From Sialis fuliginosa (taxonomy: Eukaryota > Arthropoda > Insecta > Megaloptera > Sialidae): 64,000 bases of DNA. Below, in pieces: positions 23,646 to 35,147 of the stretch. Position 1 is the stretch's first letter; the number at the start of each line of letters is the position of its first letter. A model generated the notes under the pieces. It ran no database searches. It was not told the DNA's origin and worked only from the letters and a program-made list of their open reading frames with translations. The stretch lies in assembly GCA_961205875.1 (NCBI GenBank), contig OY540809.1, positions 29,586,267-29,650,266 on the forward strand, read 5' to 3'. Position numbers and translations under genes: made by a program.

Positions 23646-25003
23646 ACTTGCATTAATTCTAATGTGAAAAAAAAATTGGTTGGTGCACATTTATTCATTT
23701 GGTCATAAAGAACATTTGTGCATATATGAAACATTGCGCAATTGTTTAAACAATTGTCAAAATAACATGAATAACATTTTTTTACCTGTTACGGTTTACG
23801 TAGCGAGAACTAAGTAATATACGAAAAAATGCCTCAGAATCTTTCTTGTGAGTCACAAAATTTTCTACCAAAAAGTCCGTGAAAGCAGCATATGTATAAC
23901 TTTTTCAGTTTAGGCTTGAGAGATGCTCGAGTGCCCGCATCAAAATGCACGTTTTTCGCGCGACTCGAGAAATAAACCGAACGCGCTGCTTAAAAAACAA
24001 TTGAAATAAACAATTTAAATATTATCCAAAAATTCTGAAAAAATTCATGTCTCTTCAGAAACAAATACTGAATTTGTTAACATTAATTAGAAGCTTTTTT
24101 ATGCATTTTTCGATTTGTTATGATCGAAAATGTAAAAATTGTATGTTATAATTTTTTATAAACTTTCACGTGTTGTCGTATGTGTACTATTGATATTAAA
24201 ATTTTGCTAAATTTTTTAATTATATATTTTTATCTGTTCTACATGATAGGATATAGGGTTTTTACTTGTTTATAGTTAATTTCCTAAATTTTCACCTTCA
24301 AATTTGGATAAAAACGACAAATTTTCGAGTTTTCGATTTTTATTTTGATTTTTACTTATAAATAACATCATTTAAGGTAATAAAATTACATTCCATCGTG
24401 TAGAGAGAACAAATATCTATAATTAAAAAATTTAGCAAAATTTTAATATCAATAGTACACATACGGCAACACGTGAAAGTTTATAAAAAATTATATCATA
24501 CAATTTTTACACTTTCGATCATAACAAATCGAAAAATGCATAAAAAAGCTTCTAATTAACGTTAAAAAATTCAGTATTCGTTTCTAAAGATACATGAATT
24601 TTTTCAGAATTTTTGGATAATATTTAAATTGTTTATTTCAATTGTTTGTTAAGCAGCGCGGTTTATTTCTCGAGTCGCGCGAAAAACGTGCCATTTTGAT
24701 GCGGGCACTCGGGCATCTCTCACGCCTAAACTGAAAATGTTAGACATATGCTTTCAGTGACTTTTTGGTAGGAAATTTTGTGACTCACAAGAAAGATTCT
24801 GAGGAATTTTTTCGTATATTGCTTAGTTCTCGCTACGTAAGCCGTAACAGGTAAAAAAATGCTATTCATGTAACTTTGACAATTGTTTATAAATTGTTTA
24901 AACAATTGCGCAATGTTTCATATATGCACAAATGCTCTTTATGACCCAATGAATAAACCTGCACAAACCAAATTTTTTTTTTCACATAAGAATTAATGCA
25001 AGT
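23646..25003. mobile_element. Long foldback element, about 1.36 kb
   Basis: Two arms of about 610 bases are inverted copies: ACTTGCATTAATTC/GAATTAATGCAAGT tips, then CATATATGAAACATTGCGCA, TCTTTCTTGTGAGTCACAAA, CGCGCGACTCGAGAAATAAA and TTTTATGCATTTTTCGATTT with their inverses in reverse order. The loop is about 24256-24395. No coding sequence seen. A solo end is at 1282-1438. Confidence 0.85.
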
Positions 25004-26115
25004 AATTTTTACAAATGCACTGGTCTAAAAGGAGAACGTGGCGTCAACGCCTATCTGACATTTATCGTTTACGAGATATGTATATGACGTTTATCCGGAT
25101 TTTATAGTGAACGAAGAAACAACGTTTCTTAACAATTTTAATTGATAATTTCCTCTTCGAAATTAGTGACATCTAAGCTCAACTCAGTTCAGCTTTTTGT
25201 ATTTAACGCTAGAATTCAAATCTATCACATGACCTGTGCACGTGACTACTTGAAAAGGCATCTTTACTCACAGGTGGTGAATCATTTCAGCGTTATTTTT
25301 TTAATTTTCCTAGAAATACCTATAGTTGTTTTCTAAATATAATTTTAAAATAAAGATAAACTATCAATTGATAAATGTATTCAATGAACATGTTAGGGAT
25401 CACTTCTCCAATCTACTTTGTAAACATGATATAGATAACAAACAGAAATGGGCTTGGTACCCGAATTATAAAAGACACGATAGTTTTTGTCGCGAACTAT
25501 ATTTGCAAACACATGTCAAGAGATGCATATCGTTCCAACAATCAATCAGCTAACATTTATATGTCAAATATCCAAACAGATGGATGTAGAAGCTATTTAA
25601 TAGATTGCCATATTCGAATCATGCATTACGAAATAAATATTTATAAAACAGTATATGTTTATAATTCGTAACATGTATTGTAAATTTTAAGTGTCGAATA
25701 GAGCGGTACCTCGGAAAATATCTGGTTCGGATTTTATGAGTAATTACAATTTATGGCAAATAAAAATTTGACATTAAAGAAAAAAAAATTATATTTTACT
25801 GTAAAATATGTTTTTCTTCAATGTTTATTCTGAGCATTTTATAATACATTAACATTGCTAGATATTATAAATTAATTATTATAATAAAGGAAGGTTCCTC
25901 GATGTCTCCCCAATTTCGAACAAAACATTTGCAAAAATGTTCTAGGTGAAGTCAATAACACTTTACAACCCATATCTTTGCGTTAAAAAATGGTAATATT
26001 TTTTCTAATAGCAAATAAATTATAAAATAATTTTTTTGATAAACTAAAATTTAATACATTCGCAGAAATAGGTTTTCACGAAAATACTGCCTCAAGAAAA
26101 ATTAATATACTCTCA

Positions 26116-26467
26116 TCCATACTAATATTATAAATGCGAAAGTAACTCTGTCTGTCGATCTGTTTGTTAGCTTTTCACGGCTATGAATGAAATTTGGCAG
26201 GAAGTTAGCTTGCATCCTGAGAAAGGACATAGGCTACTTCAGGGGTTATTTTAGTGTGTAATTGTAGCTTGTTTCTGCAGTTCCAAAACATAAAACATAT
26301 ATATACTATAAAAAGATACATCTGGTTGAAAAAGTACAAGTAAAAAGCAAAAAAAAAGAAGGAAAATGTGCAGTTCTAAAATGTTCTTAAAATAACCCCT
26401 GGGCTGCTTTGTATCCCGAAAAATATATTAGATAAAAAAATACAAAATCCACACGGGTAACAGCTAG
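26116..26467 (+). mobile_element. Helitron-like non-autonomous element, 352 bp
   Basis: Starts TCCATACTAATATTATAAAT after an A and ends GGGTAACAGCTAG before a T. The 5'-TC ... CTAG-3' structure inserted between A and T, without target duplication, fits Helitrons. The terminal hairpin is degraded in this copy. Confidence 0.55.
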
Positions 26468-26617
26468 TTCTAACTAAAAGTATATTATAAATATGAGACA
26501 ATTGGGATATAAATATTATTCAGTTGTAATTAGAAATTCTTATTGTTAGTAAGTCTTCTATCACTTGAATTAGAAGCTAAGTATAAGTTGTAGTTACTAA
26601 ATGCTGCAATTACATTG

Positions 26618-27272
26618 GACGACAAAAAAATACTTTTGTACTGGTGTCTCTACTTCAATAAGTGATTTCGGAGTTTTTTGGGGTTCCCGAAACCGAATCC
26701 GTCACCCGAATTGCCCCATCAGGTCAGGTTTTTGATATAATCTAACCTAAAAGTGTCAAAATGACGATTTTGGAAATGTTCAAGAATTTATTACCAAGTA
26801 GAAACTTTTTTTCTAAAGTTTTCGTTCACGGTTTGAAATAGTACTTCTTCTATCTTTCCTCTTTAAAACGAATTTTTATTTTTTACTATACGATTTTTTC
26901 TCACCGAAATATAATATATGATATTTTTCTTAATAGAGTAGACACAGTGATACAATGGACTTTACTATACATTAAATATAACAATAACTTCAAACTAGTT
27001 TATTTCGGTAAAAAAAATCGTACAGTAGAAAGTAAAAATTTATTTTAAAGAGGAAAGATAGTAATACTTCTTACCATGAACGAAAACATTAGAAATTTAC
27101 CTACTTGGTAATAAATTCTTAAATATTACCAAAATCGTCATTTTGGATACTTTTAGGTTAGGTTATATTAAAAACCTGACAATTTGGGCAAAGGATTCGG
27201 TTTCAGCACGCCAAAAGCCTCCGAAATCACCTATTTAAGTAGAGCCACCAATAATGATGTCGACCTGTGTTA
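26618..27272. mobile_element. Foldback element, about 655 bp, copy 2
   Basis: Same mirror-image segments as 5088-5762 (AGGTCAGGTTTTTGATATAA, AAATGACGATTTTGG and their inverses). Its tips are more degraded; the right end reads GTCGACCTGTGTT. Confidence 0.75.
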
Positions 27273-28297
27273 TCAAACTGTTTACTCATACACGGACCAT
27301 TCTAATTTGATGAAAATGACATTCTTTTGTATAATACGATTGTGTATGGTATAATTTTTGGTGTAGTTTACTTTCAATTTATTTTAATGGAGAGACAAGT
27401 GACTCATTAGTAGAAAGTTAGTTCTAATGTCTTAATTATTACAAAAAAAATCTCCACGTATAGACATTTAAAAATATGAAGTAGTATTTCAAAAAGGCCT
27501 CGCAAATCTTTTCACTCTTTCTAATATATATCAATCCGTATGTATACTTAGATTAGTTTTAATTATTTACTAATTAATTATTAGCATTATGAAAGTTTTT
27601 TGTATTTTTTTTTATGTTATACACTTGTATAATATGCAGACATGGATATTGGACATATATACGATTCAATATATCTTTTTCGAATGTACCTATTTGTTTT
27701 CCTTTTATTTGTCAGCAATGTCCTAGTTTTTTGATTATATATTTTATCGCATCGCGTCGGTCAGAAACCACAGCGACTAACTTTTCTATTTTATTTTTTC
27801 TAATTTAATTATATATAGAGTCATAACGACTTCCGGAAGTTTTATATTAATATATTTTATATTGTATAATGGCTTTGTTGGAAGGTATATTAATATATTA
27901 AACTTTATAATAAAGGACATCAATGCGAAAAATGTCATTTTTTATAAAATGATGAATAGAGAGAAATCATTTGATGGGGTCAATGTAATTGAACTTTTCG
28001 CACCTTTTATTAAATAAATATGGTCACTTTTTCATTGAAATATATATTTATAACTTCCTTTTCCTGCATATATGTATACAAATATTAATTGTAAAGTATG
28101 AAATAAAGTACCTACCTACCTACTAATTTATTTCTTAAGTATTTTAAAAAAAGGTGTGCAGTTATCAAAAATTATTAAAATGTAAAAGTTTTGAAATAAA
28201 AAATTGAAAACTAAAAAAATTTTAATAATAATATTTAGTGGATAATTTTTCTTAAGGAAAATGTCAAAAGTAGGTACCTCCTAATAAATAACATATA

Positions 28298-28576
28298 AGG
28301 TAGTGGCACTAGTCTTGGCAAGGACCCCAGTAATGGCAAATTTTCAATTAAATGTACTGAATTGGAAATATGTGTTGATATTTGATTACTACCATTTCTG
28401 AATATTAATCTATATAAATTTAACTGTCTTACAGCGTGATTTGATGACAATCGGCCAATAGGTATCAAAATGGTGGACATTTAAACTAATTATTAGTATA
28501 ATTTATTTATTAATTATTATATTATCATAGCAACTGCTTTACATTGTTTTAAATTTGACGATTCTTTCTTTTATAT
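28298..28576 (+). mobile_element. TA-target miniature element (AGGTA family), left half of a split copy
   Basis: TA then AGGTAGTGGCACTAGTCTTG, then the family core ATATGTGTTGATATTTGATT and TCTTACAGCGTGATTTGATG. Similarity to the full copies stops at CTTTCTTTTATAT (28576) and resumes at TTTTGTGTCG (32405). Confidence 0.85.
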
Positions 28577-28581
28577 ACATA

Positions 28582-29536
28582 CTAGCTGCTACCCGCGACT
28601 TCGCTCGCGTGGATTTCGAAACCCTTCATATGTGACAGGGGGTAAAATATTAAATTTATCTTATTTTTCTTTTTCTTTAATTATACAAAATCGTAAATGT
28701 CTCGGCTCCTATGCGAGATAGAGGGGTTTTTCCGCCCTAAAACCCCCGCCCCCGTGGTATTTTTCCCGCTGGATCGAATAAAACCACTTACAACCCTTCA
28801 TATGTAACGGGTAAAATATTAATTACTAAAAAAAATTAAAAATTTTCCTCCCCCTTTCAATTACTTAGAGGTTGAATTTTCGAGATACGAAATAGCCTTA
28901 ATCCGTCCTCGGGATGTAAGCCATCTCACTGCCAAATTTCATCAAAATCGGTAAAGCAGTTTAGTCGTGAACAGGTAACAAATAGACAGACTGAGAGATA
29001 CACTTTCGCATTTATAATAGAAGTCGCGACTCCTATGTAAGATAAGGGGTTGTTTTGTCCCCCTAATAATCCCTCTTCCGTAGTATTTTTTCCCGCCAGA
29101 TCGAATGTAATCAATTACAACTCTTCATATGTGACAGGGGGTAAAATATTAAATTTTTCTTATTTTTAGTTTTCTTTCATTATACAAAATCGTAAATATC
29201 TCGGCTCCTATGCGAGATAGAGGGTTGTTTTGCCCCCTAAAACCTACGCCCCCGTGGTATTTTTCCCGCCGGATCGAATAAACCCACTTACAACCCTTCA
29301 TATGTATCGGGGGGTAAAATAATAATTACTAAAAAACAATTAAAAAATTTCCACCCCCTTGCAATTTCTTAGGGGTTGAATTTTTAAGATACGAAATAGC
29401 CTATGACCGTCCTCGGGATGCAAGCTATCTCACTGCCAAATTTCATCAAAATCGGTAAAGCGGTTTAGCCGTGAAAAGGTAACAAACAGAAAACAGACAG
29501 ACAAACACACTTTCACATTTATAATATTAGTATGGA
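28582..29536 (-). mobile_element. Helitron-like element with internal 499-base tandem duplication
   Basis: On the minus strand it begins TCCATACTAATATTATAAAT and ends GCAGCTAG at an A/T junction. The hairpin CGCGA/TCGCG (28594-28609) lies 8 bases from CTAG, as expected for a Helitron 3' end. Blocks such as CGTAAATGTCTCGGCTCCTA and CATATGTGACAGGGGGTAAA recur about 499 bases apart. It begins at the break in the TA-target element (see 28298-28576). Confidence 0.6.
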
Positions 29537-29617
29537 TATCGTAAAATGTCCAAATATTACTTTACTTAATATTTTATTAACTAATTAAAATTTGAACAAT
29601 AAAACTTAAATTTTTCG

Positions 29618-29690
29618 AAAAATTGTTCATTCGAAGAATTTTGATTCGAAAAATTGTGATTCGAAAAATTGTGTTTCGAAAAATTTACAC
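29618..29690. repeat. 15-base minisatellite
   Basis: About five units of GATTCGAAAAATTGT with small changes. Confidence 0.8.
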
Positions 29691-30683
29691 CAAACCTAAT
29701 AATTAATTTCGATATTTTACCTTTCATGGAAGTGAAATGTTTCTTCATATTTAAATTTTCAATCAATATAGGCATTTCAAAATATTTAATTGTTAATATG
29801 TGTCAAAAATCATTTAATTGTTCGACAAAATATTTTAAAGAGACATAATCATAGTAACCTATATTAATAAAATAAAATATTGAAACCGTAAATTATAAAA
29901 TTCTGTATTCCATGGCTAGGTACTATGTTTTTATATACCTAAATTATAACATACCTGGTTAAATTATTTCTATATCGTCCCCTCCAAGGCAAAGTATCGT
30001 AAGATACACTTTTTGCGAAATTGAGTTATCGATTCTAAAAATCTCATATATAAGCGACAAAATTCTCTTTTCCGCTAAAAAATCTGTTAAAACTTTTACT
30101 ATCGTATTCCTCCAGACAATGTATTCTAAGCACCGATATCTGTTTTATGAAATATCGTAACCAACAATAATATAGTATCGTAACCAGTGACGTAGCTAGC
30201 CCTGAGTGGATCCTGACTGGCCTATATGGTAGGTACTTTCCCGCGACGGAATAATATAGTGCTGTGACGGAGTGCTTTCTTATTTATTCATTAGAGCTGG
30301 GCTTTTATCAATTTTAATTTTATTAATTTTAAGATATTTTAGAAAAATCGTACCTGTTAAAACTTTATTGCACAAACTAAATATGGTTTCTCTATGAGGT
30401 TTTTTCAATATATTTTTTACCCTCAATAACTCAATTTGGTTGATATTGAAGTATGATGTAGAACAGTGCTTCCTAAACTTTTCCTACGACAGAACACTTC
30501 ACAAATCCTGAAATTTTAATGGAACGTCTTGGTTATTTTGTAAGTAATATATAAAATAATTAAAAAAGTAAATTTAAATCAGTCAAGCATGTTTGAACTT
30601 CTCGCAGCATTTAAAAACATTGAATATTAACTTTGATATTTTTTACGCTTAAACTGATAAGACATACGTTATATATCGTAGTA

Positions 30684-30972
30684 CAGGTATTCCTCGACTT
30701 ACAACCGAGATAGGTTCCTAGACATCGGTCGTAAATAGAATAAGTTGTAAGTTAACACGTACAATATGTACATATTTTTGCTTTTGACGTTTTCCTTGAT
30801 GTGAAGCGAATCGCATTTTCTATACATAACAAACAGTTGCGGGTTCCCAAAAATATCTACATAAATAATAATATATTACATTTTTGGGAAATTCCCGGAA
30901 CTGTTTGTTTCATTTATGTAATATGTGCATGTAAGAAAGAGACAAAGACAATTATAAGTCGAGGATTACCTG
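30684..30972. mobile_element. TA-target miniature element, 289 bp
   Basis: Ends CAGGTATTCCTCGACTTACA and TAAGTCGAGGATTACCTG are inverted, with TA at 30682-30683 and 30973-30974. This is the layout of Tc1/mariner-derived elements. Confidence 0.75.
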
Positions 30973-32159
30973 TATATTTGTTTACGATGCGTTTTCAACT
31001 CTTGTCGTATGAAAATATATTGCATACTAAATACATATTATGATATTTGTTTCTGATATGAAAACGACAAAAAATTATTTTATGACTTCTATGTTATAAC
31101 TATAGAATTAAAACAATTTTAAATGAATATATTACATATAATTTTAGTGACTTTTAAACATATGGTACATGTATTGTATTACATCATGTACTTACATGAT
31201 TTGAACATTTTATGAATATTAAAAATAATTACATTTTTGGTTTTTCTGCTCGTGTCTTTCAAAAATTCATCAATGTGTCTATATAAATACATTATTAGCT
31301 CTTGTTGATACTCGTACACCCTTTGTACAATTAATGAATTAATTACAATCAAATATAGGTCTTGTCAATTGAATGAAGCTTTCGTAACAATTTGCAATAA
31401 ATCAACATCTTGTTTTAATTTTGTAAATGTACATTTTAGGTTAGTATGAATACATTGGGTAAAGATGACAGATATACAGTTTCAAACAACAATTAAAATA
31501 ATATCATTTAAAATTACAATGTTAATTTGAAATTATATAAATTCTTCTGATATTTATGATTACAAATAAATATAATAAAATACCTATACTTATGAAAGTA
31601 AAAATATTGATAATTCAATGACTTAAGATTAAAAAAATGTCATTATATACTTAATTTTTATTTGTACCTGTGATTTGTACCGGGAACACATATCTATCGC
31701 CGAATGTTGGTCGAATTGTGTCCTAATGCTGTAATTGTTTGTCTTCAATTTTTTTGTCAAATTTATTTATGAAAATTTTAATTATATATTACATTAGAGT
31801 TCTGCATATTTTTTCATTCGTTATGTTCTTTATATTTCTTTTTTGTTATATTTTATTGTTCACTTCAAAATTTTAAATGGCCACTGACATTTAAAATTTT
31901 TTTAAATAATAAAATACAATGTATCCATAGTTACGACATTTGCAATTAATTTAGTAAATGCTTAAAACGCATTATATGTAAACGTATTTTGTTTATTTTC
32001 TCCTCTTTAACATATCTTTTTCAAAAATCAGACACGGGTTCATGGTTGTCAATTAACCAAAGTATTTTAAAAAAATTAAAAAAATCTAATATCGGCTTTC
32101 GTTTTGATACTTTTTTACATCAAAACTTTTTTTTTCCTTTTTTTTTCATTTTTTTTAAA

Positions 32160-32404
32160 TCTGAAACTTGAATCTTACATTATATCGCCCAAGGAATATA
32201 AAAAAAATAATAAAAAAATTGTAACTTTTTTTTGAAAAATTGGGGGGCCCTTGTTACTCCATTTATAAACTTTTTCAAAAAAGGCCCACTAGTTGTTATT
32301 TTTTACCCTCAAGGAATGTACATACCAAATTTCAAGGTTCTCCGATGAGTGGAAATGGTCAAAAAAATGATTGTGAGTCAGGGCACTTCATTATATATAG
32401 TAGA
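32160..32404 (+). repeat. Probable non-LTR retroelement 3' end
   Basis: CCAAATTTCAAGGTTCTCCG, GAGTGGAAATGGTCAAAAAA and the closing CACTTCATTATATATAGTAG are phrases I associate with insect LINE 3' untranslated regions. It abuts the resumed TA-target element at 32405, so it is the right edge of the 3.8 kb insertion. Confidence 0.4.
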
Positions 32405-32680
32405 TTTTGTGTCGTAGTACTTATCATTTTGTAATCATTAGCAAGTGTCCATCACTGCGTGCTCATTACTGGTTTTACCTTTGCCATTACTGGAGAAAAA
32501 ACATTTAATAATAATTTTAAAAATAAACTATATTTGCAGAGTTTGCTAATTAAATTGATTAAATAAAGAGTTACATATTTTATTAGTAACATGCGTTTAT
32601 GAAAATTACAAAAACAAGCCCATTAATCCAAAAAAAACGAAAACTTGCTCTTATAGCGGCTATAACTGGTGCCTTTACCT
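32405..32680 (+). mobile_element. TA-target miniature element (AGGTA family), right half of a split copy
   Basis: Continues the family from TTTTGTGTCGTAGTAC to the end ACTGGTGCCTTTACCT followed by TA. Together with 28298-28576 it gives about 555 bases, the length of the intact copies. Confidence 0.85.
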
Positions 32681-32866
32681 TATTTGAGTTTTTAAATTTT
32701 TACAGAATGATAAAATGAAATCAATTTTGAACTTTGAAACCTTATTATCTGTACCGTCATAAAAAATTATCTGGAATTTTACTACAACATTAATAAATTG
32801 TAAAGAATTTAAACTGGTATAAAAAAATGTTAAATGCACTTATTAAATTAATATTTTTATTTTCAG

Positions 32867-33033
32867 ATCTCGCGAGTTGATCAAAGCAGCTATTCTGGAT
32901 AATGACTTCATGAAGAACTTGGAGACGACCCAGATCCGCGAGATTGTGGACTGCATGTACCCTGTCAAGTACGCGGCCGGCAGTCTTATCATCAAAGAGG
33001 GTGATGTCGGGTCCATCGTGTACGTCATGGAAG
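32867..33033 (+). CDS. for: cGMP-dependent protein kinase, exon opening the first cyclic-nucleotide-binding domain
   Basis: The exon lies between a pyrimidine-rich acceptor ending TTTTCAG (32866) and a GTAGGG donor at 33034. Its first base completes Lys128 left open by the 4662-5044 exon (AA|A); residues 129-183 follow and one base is left for the next codon. The peptide begins [18 protein letters not shown] and includes [10 protein letters not shown] and IIKEGDVGS, hallmarks of the N-helical bundle and first beta strands of PKG cGMP site A. The phosphate-binding cassette (GELA-type motif), cGMP site B and the kinase domain are not in this exon and were not recognised later in the window. The overlapping open frame continuing past 33033 is intron read-through. 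Because the phase and the residue order both fit, joining the two exons across a 27,822 bp intron is well supported. G+C is far above the flanks. Confidence 0.92.
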
Positions 33034-33300
33034 GTAGGGTTCTCAACATTTATTTTTAATATATCGAATGGATAACAAAAATGTATCTTATTTGGAAACA
33101 TAGTACTCTGGAACTATAATTAACCCAAGCTTATAATGTCCATTTTATTATAATAGTGCATTATTAAAAATATTTTATACAAAATTAAATACAATATGTA
33201 TTAAAAATTTAATACGTGAACATCGAAAATTGTCGTACGTTTTTTTAGTATTTATTATAAAGGGAGGTAAATGAAACTTATATCATTCGAAAGGTACCGT

Positions 33301-33612
33301 GCCATAGATGTACACAAAAAAATCATGCCGTTAAGGCAGGTAAAATAAAGTTAACATACACACATGATTTCCCCTTTTGCTGTTTGTTTATTTCACCTTG
33401 CATCGTTCAACATCATAGCAATACTACTAGCGCCACAAAGCGGCAAAAATCAATAGTTTTGGGTTACGTAGAATATACGCATAGAGATTTCAAGTCGCGT
33501 TCAATTGCAATGTTTTTACTTGGAAATTTTTTATGTAAAAGCAGGTTAGGTTAGATACTGTACCATAGATGTGCACAGAAAAAAAAATCATGTGTGTTGC
33601 CGTTAAAGGCGT
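33301..33612 (-). mobile_element. Short element with terminal direct repeats, copy 2, inverted
   Basis: Shares GCCATAGATGTACACAAAAA (33301) and ACCATAGATGTGCACAG (33562) with the inverse of 16067-16407, plus TAGCGCCACAAAGCGGCAAA and a GGTTAGGTTAG remnant. It lies 267 bases after the kinase exon, in the next intron. Confidence 0.6.
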
Positions 33613-33716
33613 TACTATTATTAAAAAATCTGAAACCATTTAATTGTTTCTATGATTTATAAATCTATCGGTAAACAGCAGAATTATTTTTTCTCTGAAT
33701 TTTCGTAGGTCTATGA

Positions 33717-34013
33717 CAGTGGTATTCAAACTGCGTTTCGTTGAACCCCGGGATTCTGTGAGTCAAAATAAAAAATTCGAAAAAAAAGTTGACTAGTGTT
33801 TATTAATTAAAAAATATAAAAATACATTTAGTTATATTTGAAAATTAAAGCATTCCAAGAAGTTACTAAGGTGCATAAAATAGCTATGTGTGAGTGTTTC
33901 TGCTTTTATAGCTAATCCCAAAAATATATATTTCTCTAAGGGCGGGAAGGGGTTCGCAAAAAAAATTTATAGTTCTAAGGGTTCCGTGAATCGACAAAGT
34001 TTAAAGACCACTG
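33717..34013. mobile_element. hAT miniature element, 297 bp
   Basis: CAGTGGTATTCAAACT and AGTTTAAAGACCACTG ends, flanked by GTCTATGA and GTTTATGG (6 of 8 match). The inner GAACCCCGGGATTCTGTGAG is typical of this ubiquitous hAT type. Confidence 0.75.
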
Positions 34014-35060
34014 GTTTATGGCCTTCCTGTAAAAATATGTAATGTCTAAAAGTGCACGTAGGTTTTCAATTCGATAAAGTTGAAAACATATAAGTAGTGT
34101 TAATAATTCAATGACGTATACTATCTATGTAATATTTTAGTGCTTATCTTAAGTTTATGTTTTCAAATACAAGTATAAAAATAACTTTAGTGCATTTAAA
34201 AATAGCCATTGCAATTTAGTCACCGGTAATACTTGCATTGTTCTCCTTTTGTAAAACAAAGACAGATATATTAAATATTACTAATATTAGTATGTTTTCT
34301 CTTTCTCGTACACACACGACATAGAACGAACGAGTCACAAATCATAAAATGCTATTTTTAGACTCATTTTATTCTTCTATGCTGCATTTAACTTTTTCGA
34401 TAACGAGACACGTGAGTTGTAAAACATTTTTTTTTATAATTGTCGCGTGTATTGAAAGTATAAAAGAAAGAGAATAGATTTTGTTGTTTTTTTTTTTTAA
34501 TTTTCATTATTTTTACAACAGTTTTTAAGCGAAGGAAAATTATAATTCTTCCATTTTTCACTCTTAGAAAAAATAAAATAAAATTTGAAATGTACAAAGC
34601 CATAAAGGAATATCGTGTTCTTTGTATTATTGTTCAACAATTTAAATAAAAGATACATAGATTTTCTTTTCATAAAATAAAATAAAATAACTTCTATTTA
34701 CTAAAAGTATTCGTACATGCTAAAACTATTTTTTTCTCATTATGCGAATAAAATATATCTTTAACAATATTTACAAACTTATATATCACCTTTACTTTTT
34801 CTTTTTTAACAAATATACATATACGTAATTTATAGACCTGAAAAATATTTTGTCTAGGGTCAAATAATGATCGAACAAAAAATAAACATTATATATTTTT
34901 TTACTTTAAAAAACCGTAATAGTTCTTATGAATATATTCATTTTAATTTACTATAAAAAATATAATTATATACTCGTATATTATAATTATATATTAATCG
35001 ACTAGTAGATAAAATACTAAATATTCTGAAGATTTAAATGGTTCGTATACTCGCTAAAAA

Positions 35061-35147
35061 TATCGCTGTGCTGCCATCTATAAATACACTTGATACTTAA
35101 TTATAGAAGCCTGTAATACCATATACCGATAGATGGCAGTACGTGTA
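35061..35147. repeat. Small inverted repeat
   Basis: GCTGTGCTGCCATCTAT mirrors ATAGATGGCAGTACGTGTACAGC across about 45 bases. Probably a tiny miniature-element remnant. Confidence 0.5.

Larger units (their letters stand above)
5045..32866 (+). other. Kinase intron 1, 27,822 bases
   Basis: Bounded by the GTAAGT donor and TTTTCAG acceptor. Besides the repeats listed, nothing is recognisable in 5969-6900, 9041-9660, 12028-12750, 15190-16060, 16410-18010, 18645-19200, 19745-20800, 21125-23480, 25005-26115, 27275-28295 and 31000-32150. 20560-20720 looks unique in composition but holds no open frame of note. Confidence 0.75.

Noticed and set aside
30182..30240. CAGTGACGTAGCTAGCCCTG as a hAT insertion
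   Set aside because: It resembles a hAT left end, but no right end or 8-base duplication was found, so no element is called.
32790..33101. Minus-strand frames of 68 and 103 codons opposite the second kinase exon
   Set aside because: Antisense shadows of the exon 32867-33033, which has proper splice sites and kinase residues.
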